A DNA stretch of 9,929 bases from an uncultured Bacilli bacterium (GTDB lineage: Bacteria > Bacillota_I > Bacilli_A > RF39 > UBA660): the NCBI GenBank assembly GCA_947627805.1, contig CANQXB010000028.1, positions 1 through 9,929 of the forward strand. The letters are read 5' to 3'. This document shows positions 4,933 to 9,929 of this stretch, piece after piece. The stretch's first letter is position 1, and each line of letters opens with the position of its first letter. The notes beneath the pieces are model-generated. The model searched no databases and was not told where the DNA came from. It saw nothing but the letters and a program-made list of their open reading frames with translations. Position numbers and translations under genes: made by a program.

Positions 4933-4962
4933 AAGCAAGCATTATTTATTTAACGCTTACTT
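4933..4962 (-). terminator. Rho-independent terminator after dacF
   Basis: On the minus strand AAGTAAGCGTT pairs with AATGCTTGCTT over 11 positions (two G-U pairs) around an 8-nt loop, followed by TTTTTTCTTTT with the stem's last U's. It begins 10 nt after the dacF stop codon and separates dacF from the LCP gene. Confidence 0.75.
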
Positions 4963-4972
4963 GACTTATATT

Positions 4973-6127
4973 TTATTTAATTATTTTTTTACCACCCATT
5001 AAAGTTTGAAAATTTCTTTTAAAATAATCCAAGAGATTAGCTTTCTTAATATCTTTTAAAACAGTTACCGGTACTTCTTTAATAATATTTCCTTCATTAT
5101 CAATTATTTCCGCAATTCCCACTTTATCGCCTTTTTTTAAAGGAGCCACCAATTTTTCTACTTTAACATTAATCGTATATTCTTTTTCTTTATCATTAAC
5201 ATTTAAAAGTTCTGTGGCATCTTGCATTAAAATAAGTTTAACTGTTTCTTCTTTTCCTCTTTCTACTCTTTCTTCTGTTATTACTTTATCTTTTTCATAA
5301 ATATTCTTAATTTTATAGGAATTAAAACCATAATTAAGTAGTTTTACGGTATCACTAGTTCGATTATCAGGAGTATCAACTCCCATAACGACACTGATAA
5401 GACGCATTTTATTCTTCTTCGCGGTCGCTGTTAAACAGTAACCAGCTGTTTCGGTAAATCCGGTTTTAAGGCCATCCACATCGGGATAAAAACGGACTAG
5501 TTTATTGGTATTTACAAGCCAAGTAGAAGAACCATCAGGTCTTTGTAAATAATCTTCATAGATACTCGTAAATTTTAAAATTTCGGGATAATTATTAATT
5601 AAATAAGCCGCCATTAAAGACATATCTTTAGCACTACTATAATGGCCTTCGGCATCTAAACCATGAGGATTAACAAAATGGGTATGCGTACAACCTAAAC
5701 TTTGACATTTTTCATTCATCATTTCGACAAATTTTTCTTCAGTTCCCCCAACTTTTTCACTCATGGCGACCACTGCGTCATTTGCTGAAGCAATGGCAAT
5801 TGATTTAAGTAATTCCGAAACTTTATAACTGTCCCCCGTATTTAAATAGACTTGACTTCCACCCATCGAACTAGCATTTTCGGAAATAATAACTTTATCA
5901 TCCATTTTTAAATTACCACTCGAAATGGCATCCATAATTAAAATCATACTCATTATTTTAGTCATACTAGCTGGAGCTTTTTCTAAGTCCGCATCTTTTT
6001 CAAATAAAACTTGACCTGTCGAAGCCTCGATTAAAATAGCGCTTTCACTATATTCTGTAATATTTTCGGCCACTACCGTTTCTCCTAAGAGAAAGAAGAC
6101 GAAAATTAAGATTATTATTTTTTTCAA
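4973..6127 (-). CDS. dacF: D-alanyl-D-alanine carboxypeptidase, DacF-type penicillin-binding protein
   Basis: This enzyme removes the terminal D-Ala of peptidoglycan stem pentapeptides outside the cell, limiting cross-linking. The 384 residues start with a signal peptide (hydrophobic 3-18, A-x-A-like cleavage near 20). The three active-site motifs of class A PBP5-type serine peptidases are intact: S54-M-T-K57, S114-A-N116 and K221-T-G223. A C-terminal beta domain (about 275-360) and an amphipathic basic tail (about 360-384) for membrane attachment follow. Stretches such as ASSMGGSQ, EGHYSSA, YEDYL and WLVNTN strongly recall Bacillus DacF, which is of similar length and is made under sigma-F during sporulation. 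Translation starts at TTG 6127, supported by AGAGGTG just upstream. A forespore-type promoter is possible. Confidence 0.93.
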   Translation of the reverse strand: MKKIIILIFVFFLLGETVVAENITEYSESAILIEASTGQVLFEKDADLEKAPASMTKIMSMILIMDAISSGNLKMDDKVIISENASSMGGSQVYLNTGDSYKVSELLKSIAIASANDAVVAMSEKVGGTEEKFVEMMNEKCQSLGCTHTHFVNPHGLDAEGHYSSAKDMSLMAAYLINNYPEILKFTSIYEDYLQRPDGSSTWLVNTNKLVRFYPDVDGLKTGFTETAGYCLTATAKKNKMRLISVVMGVDTPDNRTSDTVKLLNYGFNSYKIKNIYEKDKVITEERVERGKEETVKLILMQDATELLNVNDKEKEYTINVKVEKLVAPLKKGDKVGIAEIIDNEGNIIKEVPVTVLKDIKKANLLDYFKRNFQTLMGGKKIIK

Positions 6128-6147
6128 TATAACACCTCTTAATAAAT

Positions 6148-6178
6148 TAGTATGCTTATTTTTAAATAATATTTATGT
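6148..6178 (-). promoter_or_regulatory. Possible forespore sigma promoter of dacF
   Basis: On the minus strand ACATA (6178-6174) and CATACTA (6154-6148) are spaced by 19 nt. CATACTA fits the CATnnTA -10 box of sigma-F/G promoters exactly, and ACATA has one mismatch to GCATA, though the spacer is slightly long. A TTGACA at 6181-6176 has no acceptable sigma-A -10 box at 16-18 nt. The box lies 20 nt before the TTG start. Confidence 0.3.
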
Positions 6179-6203
6179 CAATTTATCATAAACTTTTTAT
6201 ATA
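6175..6203 (+). promoter_or_regulatory. Weak promoter candidate for the TM2/DUF2752 operon
   Basis: ATGTCA (6175-6180) and TATATA (6198-6203) are spaced by 17 nt, each matching four of six consensus bases. It would give a leader of about 43 nt before ATG 6253 and would overlap the dacF upstream region head to head. Confidence 0.25.
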
Positions 6204-6252
6204 CAAAAAAGAATTAATGTGATAACATTTACTTAAAGAGGAAGTGATTTAA

Positions 6253-6591
6253 ATGGCTAAATTTTGTCAAAATTGTGGGTCTCCATTAGAAGAAAATCAA
6301 GAAGTATGTTTAAAATGCGGAGTATTTGTTAAAGATGCTGGAGGTAATACCCAAGTTCCAGGGCGAAAATCTAAAATGGCCGCCGGACTTTTAGGAATAT
6401 TTTTAGGTTCTTTAGGAGTTCATAATTTTTATTTAGGTTATACAGGAAAAGGAGTTGCTCAACTTTTAATTTCCGTTTTATCTTGTGGTATTTTAGCTTT
6501 AGTTTCAGAAATATGGGGTTTAGTTGAAGGTATTATGATATTAACTGGCTCAATTACGACTGATGCTAATGGTAATCCTTTAAATGACTAA
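6253..6591 (+). CDS. Zinc-ribbon plus TM2-domain membrane protein
   Basis: The 112-residue protein opens with a zinc ribbon, C5-x2-C8 and C19-x2-C22 (each within an N/K-C-G context), followed by a linker to about residue 38. The TM2 domain follows: a first membrane helix at about 42-58 with the G-x-L-G-V-H-N-F-Y-L-G-Y turn at 53-64, then a second helix region at about 68-98 with W-G-L-V-E-G. TM2 proteins are small, widespread two-helix membrane proteins of unknown biochemical role, here with a cytosolic metal-binding head. The start is supported by an AGAGGAAGTGAT ribosome site. The next gene overlaps it by 8 bp, so the two are translated together. It is divergent from dacF. Confidence 0.9.
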   Translation: MAKFCQNCGSPLEENQEVCLKCGVFVKDAGGNTQVPGRKSKMAAGLLGIFLGSLGVHNFYLGYTGKGVAQLLISVLSCGILALVSEIWGLVEGIMILTGSITTDANGNPLND

Positions 6592-6952
6592 AAAAAAGAA
6601 AATATTAGTATTAATTCTCTATGTTTTTTTAATATTAATATTTTTATTTTGTTTAAAATTTAAAATTCCTTGTTTATCTAAAACTATTTTCCATATTCCT
6701 TGTCCTGCTTGTGGTTTAACAAGAGCCTTTAAATGTATTTTAAAATTACAAATAATAAGCTCTTTTCATTATAGTATTATTGGTTTACCTTTATTTTTAA
6801 TTTTTTTAATTATCTTAATTGTTGATATTTTTGATTTAATCTTTAAAAAAGAGCATTTAACGAAAATTTTAAAATTTATTACGAACCATTACTTTTTAAT
6901 AATTATTATTTTATTATTTAGTTGGTTTATAAATCTATATCGAGGTATTTAG
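6584..6952 (+). CDS. DUF2752 family membrane protein
   Basis: This 122-residue protein has three hydrophobic segments (about 7-25, 62-86, 101-118) and the family hallmark C40-P-A-C43-G-L-T-R47 between the first two. The function of DUF2752 is not known; the invariant C-P-x-C-G motif suggests metal or thiol chemistry at the membrane (inference). Its ATG lies inside the last codons of the TM2 gene, in another frame, so translational coupling is likely and it needs no ribosome site of its own. DUF2752 genes are, from memory, often found beside TM2 genes, suggesting a shared complex. The last codons and TAG stop are inside the terminator hairpin. Confidence 0.88.
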   Translation: MTKKKKILVLILYVFLILIFLFCLKFKIPCLSKTIFHIPCPACGLTRAFKCILKLQIISSFHYSIIGLPLFLIFLIILIVDIFDLIFKKEHLTKILKFITNHYFLIIIILLFSWFINLYRGI

Positions 6953-6962
6953 ATATAGATTT
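6931..6962 (+). terminator. Terminator of the TM2/DUF2752 operon
   Basis: AAATCTATATC (6931-6941) pairs perfectly with GATATAGATTT (6952-6962) around a 10-nt loop, followed by TTTATTTC. The left arm encodes the end of DUF2752. On the minus strand the tail is TATAAACC, so it is a poor terminator for the convergent HAD gene, for which no other terminator is seen. Confidence 0.85.
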
Positions 6963-6963
6963 T

Positions 6964-7515
6964 TTATTTCGAAAAAGGAATTATTTTTTCCCCCTTTACT
7001 AAATAAGCTTTAGAAGCGAGCAAAAGCATTGGTTTATCTGTAAAAGAATCAGAATAGGCTTCATTAACTATAATATGGGGAAATTCTTCTTTTAATCTTT
7101 TTACTTTTTCTTCACCCTTACAATTAACTCCTTTTATTTTTCCTTCTTTAACGGAATATTTCGTCGCAATAACATTATTTATTCCTAACTTATGACAAAA
7201 AGGCACAATAATAAAATCAAAAGAAGCGGAAATAATAATATCATTTTCTTTTTGATTATTTATATAAAAAGATTTAATATTTTTAAGATTTTTAAAGATA
7301 AATTTATTAACATATTCATCTAAATTAGCAATATATTTAACAAAACTAAATATTTCACTTTTAATTATTCCTAAATCTTGTCCTTTTAATTTGGCCATTA
7401 AACCTTTAAATAAAGAAACAATTACTTTTAAAGGATGACGAAAAAAAGAATAAAGAATAAATTTATAAGAAGAATCTCCTTTAAAAATTGTATTATCAAA
7501 ATCATAAATATTCAT
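6964..7515 (-). CDS. HAD-superfamily phosphatase (PSP/SerB-like, HAD-IB type)
   Basis: The 183-residue protein has all four HAD motifs: D5-F-D7-N-T (nucleophile and acid/base Asp), S96 in I-I-I-S-A-S (motif II), K137 in the G-E-E-K-V segment (motif III) and D156/D160 in Y-S-D-S-F-T-D-K-P (motif IV). A helical cap of type C1 occupies about 15-85. This is the phosphoserine-phosphatase-like class that hydrolyses small phosphorylated metabolites; the substrate cannot be told from sequence, and it is short for the family. Its ATG lies one base after the phosphoketolase stop, with its GGAGG site inside the end of that gene, so the two are co-transcribed and coupled. That hints at a substrate linked to sugar-phosphate metabolism, which is inference. 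Confidence 0.85.
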   Translation of the reverse strand: MNIYDFDNTIFKGDSSYKFILYSFFRHPLKVIVSLFKGLMAKLKGQDLGIIKSEIFSFVKYIANLDEYVNKFIFKNLKNIKSFYINNQKENDIIISASFDFIIVPFCHKLGINNVIATKYSVKEGKIKGVNCKGEEKVKRLKEEFPHIIVNEAYSDSFTDKPMLLLASKAYLVKGEKIIPFSK

Positions 7516-7516
7516 T

Positions 7517-9856
7517 TTAAGCCTCCAAGTGGAAATTTCGAATTTCTTCTAAATCTATACCTTCTTCTTTAATATATTCTTCATGTTCTCTTAATTTACG
7601 ATACATTAAATTACGAGTTGTTCTAACTTCTTCCGTTTCCGATACATATTTTAAGGCATCTAAAACTAAATGATAACGGTCAATTTTATTTTGAACCCGC
7701 ATATCAAAAGCGGTCGTAATAGTTCCTTCTTCTAAATAACCATGAACATGAAAATTACGATTTTCCCTGTTATAAGTAAGTTCATGAATTATATTAGGGT
7801 AACCATGATAAGCAAAAATAACGGGTTTATTTTTGGTAAATATTTGATTAAAATCTCTATCAGTTAAGCCATGAGGATGAATAGTACTTTTTTGAAGACG
7901 CATTAAATCAATAACATTAACTACCCTTGTTTTAATATGGGGCGCATATTGTTTTAAAATTTGAGAAGCCGCGATAACTTCTAAATTAGGAGTATCACCA
8001 CAACTAGCTAATATAACATCAGGATTATTTGGTTTATTTGAGGCCCAAGAGAAAATACCAATTCCCTTTTTACAATGTTTTTTAGCTTCATCCATAGAAA
8101 GCCATTGTAAAGATGGATGTTTAGAGGCCACCACTACATTTATATAATTTTTAGTTTGAATAACATGGTCAACTGTTGATAATAAAGTATTGGTATCAAT
8201 AGGAAAATAAACCCGAGCAATATCAGCTTTTTTAGTAATAATATGGTTAATAAATCCGGGGTCTTGATGGGTATAACCATTATGGTCTTGTTGCCAAATA
8301 TGACTTGTTAAAATATAGTTTAAAGAAGCTATCGGTGCTCGCCACGGAATTTCTTTTGTTACTTTTAACCATTTAGCATGTTGACTAGTCATAGAGTCTA
8401 TTATTCTAATAAAAGCTTCATAACTATGGAAAAGTCCATGTCTTCCAGTAAGAAGATAACCTTCCAATACTCCTTCACAAAAATGTTCGGATAAGAAACT
8501 ATCAAAAACATTTCCTTCCTCATTTAAATATTCATCACTAGCTAAAGTTTTAGCATTCCATTTTCGATCAGTTACTGAAAAGACATTATTTAAGCGATTA
8601 GATAAAGCTTCATCAGGGCCAAAAATTTTAAAATTATGCCGATTAAGTTTAATAACATCTTTTAAATAACTTCCTAAAACTCGCATATCTTCTGAATAAG
8701 TATTACCTCTTATAACATCAATTTGATAATTAGTAAAATCTGGAACTTTTAAAGTTTTTAATAAAAGTCCCCCATTAGCATATAAACTCGCACTCATTCT
8801 TTTAGTACCTTTAGGACATAAATCTAATATTTCTTTTTTGATTTTACCACTTGGTTCAAATAATTCTTCGGGTTTATAACTTAAAAGCCAATTTTTAAGT
8901 AAACTTAAATCTTTTTCGGGATTTTGAAAAGATAAAGGAATTTGATGAGCTCTAAAAGAACCTTCAACTTCTTTCTTTTCCACAGTTTTAGGACAAGTCC
9001 ATCCTTTTTTACTATGTAAAATAAGCATAGGGTATTTAGGTCTTTTAAATTCTTTATTCTTTTTTGCATCTTCTTTAATTTTTTTAATTTTACTTACGGC
9101 TTTATCTAAAGCCTCAGCCATTACTTCATGATAGTTATCACAATCCGTTACATTAACATCAATAACATCCCAACCGCAACCAAAGAAGAAACTATTTCGC
9201 TCTTCATCACTAATTCTAGCCATTACAGTGGGACTCGCTATTTTATAACCATTTAAATGTAAGATTGGTAAAACAATTCCATCTTTTTTGGGATTAATAA
9301 ATTTATTACCATGCCAAGAAGTAGCTAAAGCTCCAGTCTCAGCTTCTCCATCACCAATCACGCAAGCCACGATTAAATTAGGATTGTCAAGGACGGCCCC
9401 AAAAGAATGCGCTAAACTATAACCAAGTTCGCCACCTTCATTAATACTTCCTGGTACTTCTGGTGCTACATGACTCGAAGTTCCTCCTGGAAAAGAAAAG
9501 GATTTAAATAATTTTTTTAAGCCTTCTTCATCTTTGGTAATATTCGGATAAGCTTCCGTATATGTTCCTTCAATATAAGCATTGGCAATTAAAGCCTCCC
9601 CACTATGACCAGGACCAGATACATATACCATATCTAAATTATATTTTTTTATTATTCTATTTAAATGTGTATATATAAAATTTTGTCCCGGAGCACTTCC
9701 CCAATGCCCTACTAATTTATTTTTAATATCTTTATTTGTTAATTCTCTTTTAAGTAAAGGATTATCTTTTAAATAAAGCATTCCTACGGACATATAATTA
9801 CAAACTCTAAAATATTTATCTAATAATTCTACTTCTTTTTTAGTAAGTGTTGCCAT
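7517..9856 (-). CDS. xfp: Xylulose-5-phosphate/fructose-6-phosphate phosphoketolase
   Basis: This thiamine-diphosphate enzyme cleaves xylulose 5-phosphate (and often fructose 6-phosphate) with phosphate to acetyl-phosphate and glyceraldehyde 3-phosphate (or erythrose 4-phosphate). The 779 residues are close to full family length, with the three phosphoketolase domains in order. Visible motifs are G-H-W-G-S-A-P-G (50-57), G-P-G-H-S-G (81-86), the cofactor-binding G-D-G-E-A-E-T-G (168-175) with N202 in HLNGYKI, E461 and H477 in the CEGVLEGYLL...HSYEAF segment, and Q522-Q-D-H-N-G (522-527). ATG 9856 is preceded by AGGTGAT. A good promoter lies directly upstream, and the HAD phosphatase follows in the same transcript. 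The enzyme gives a bypass of glycolysis/pentose phosphate and extra ATP through acetate kinase. No frameshift or missing catalytic residue is seen. Confidence 0.97.
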   Translation of the reverse strand: MATLTKKEVELLDKYFRVCNYMSVGMLYLKDNPLLKRELTNKDIKNKLVGHWGSAPGQNFIYTHLNRIIKKYNLDMVYVSGPGHSGEALIANAYIEGTYTEAYPNITKDEEGLKKLFKSFSFPGGTSSHVAPEVPGSINEGGELGYSLAHSFGAVLDNPNLIVACVIGDGEAETGALATSWHGNKFINPKKDGIVLPILHLNGYKIASPTVMARISDEERNSFFFGCGWDVIDVNVTDCDNYHEVMAEALDKAVSKIKKIKEDAKKNKEFKRPKYPMLILHSKKGWTCPKTVEKKEVEGSFRAHQIPLSFQNPEKDLSLLKNWLLSYKPEELFEPSGKIKKEILDLCPKGTKRMSASLYANGGLLLKTLKVPDFTNYQIDVIRGNTYSEDMRVLGSYLKDVIKLNRHNFKIFGPDEALSNRLNNVFSVTDRKWNAKTLASDEYLNEEGNVFDSFLSEHFCEGVLEGYLLTGRHGLFHSYEAFIRIIDSMTSQHAKWLKVTKEIPWRAPIASLNYILTSHIWQQDHNGYTHQDPGFINHIITKKADIARVYFPIDTNTLLSTVDHVIQTKNYINVVVASKHPSLQWLSMDEAKKHCKKGIGIFSWASNKPNNPDVILASCGDTPNLEVIAASQILKQYAPHIKTRVVNVIDLMRLQKSTIHPHGLTDRDFNQIFTKNKPVIFAYHGYPNIIHELTYNRENRNFHVHGYLEEGTITTAFDMRVQNKIDRYHLVLDALKYVSETEEVRTTRNLMYRKLREHEEYIKEEGIDLEEIRNFHLEA

Positions 9857-9874
9857 TTATTATCACCTATTATA

Positions 9875-9903
9875 ATTATAGAAGAAAACTTAACTTAAAA
9901 CAA
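9875..9903 (-). promoter_or_regulatory. Sigma-A-type promoter of the phosphoketolase-HAD operon
   Basis: On the minus strand TTGTTT (9903-9898) and a perfect TATAAT (9880-9875) are spaced by 17 nt; a second TATAAT follows directly (9874-9869). The start near 9868 leaves a leader of about 12 nt that begins with the AGGTGAT ribosome site. Nothing else is seen in the remaining right-edge bases. Confidence 0.65.
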
Positions 9904-9929
9904 TTATAAATTTAAAAAAGAAATATATT

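Noticed and set aside
6176..6181. TTGACA on the minus strand as a sigma-A -35 box for dacF
   Set aside because: No acceptable -10 box at 16-18 nt (TAAGCA at 17); CATACTA fits a forespore-type box better, and even that is tentative.

Overview
The window is AT-rich DNA from a low-GC, Gram-positive-type bacterium. UGG codons encode Trp and no in-frame UGA is read as Trp, so the standard bacterial code fits. Start regions carry AGGAGG/AGGTGAT-like ribosome sites. A DacF-type D,D-carboxypeptidase and a LytR-CpsA-Psr enzyme imply a peptidoglycan wall. The left edge holds what looks like the first codons of the forespore sigma factor SigG. Together this suggests a spore-forming, probably uncultured, gut-type member of the Bacilli (inference; no marker gene fixes the taxon).

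Layout. (1) 1-62, minus: 5' end of a probable sigG behind a sigma-F/G-like promoter. (2) 148-2022, minus: a two-gene operon for membrane-anchored extracellular proteins that share a cysteine-pair module. A strong promoter precedes it, bracketed by two near-identical 15-bp palindromes, and a small divergent HTH gene (2204-2416, plus) is the obvious regulator candidate. (3) 2429-3471, minus: a type III toxin-antitoxin locus, the highlight of the window. A ToxN/AbiQ/CptN-type endoribonuclease gene lies at 2429-2911. Upstream are not one but two promoter-repeat array-terminator modules (array B, 2 units, 2985-3083; array A, 4 units, 3230-3427). Each repeat of 48-51 nt can fold as an H-type pseudoknot, and its pairings are kept by compensatory changes between units. 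(4) 3468-6127, minus: LCP wall-polymer transferase and DacF, separated by a terminator. (5) 6253-6952, plus: zinc-ribbon/TM2 protein and an overlapping DUF2752 membrane protein. (6) 6964-9856, minus: phosphoketolase followed one base later by a small HAD-family phosphatase.

How the parts work together. The type III locus should make RNA pseudoknots that inhibit the toxin RNase, with partial read-through of a terminator setting toxin level; such loci are known to act in plasmid maintenance and phage abortive infection. LCP and DacF act in envelope building, DacF perhaps during sporulation. Phosphoketolase is a central carbon enzyme giving acetyl-phosphate. The surface operon and its divergent regulator look like a switchable envelope cassette. 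The only gene-free stretch above 300 bp (2912-3467) is fully accounted for by the antitoxin RNA modules.
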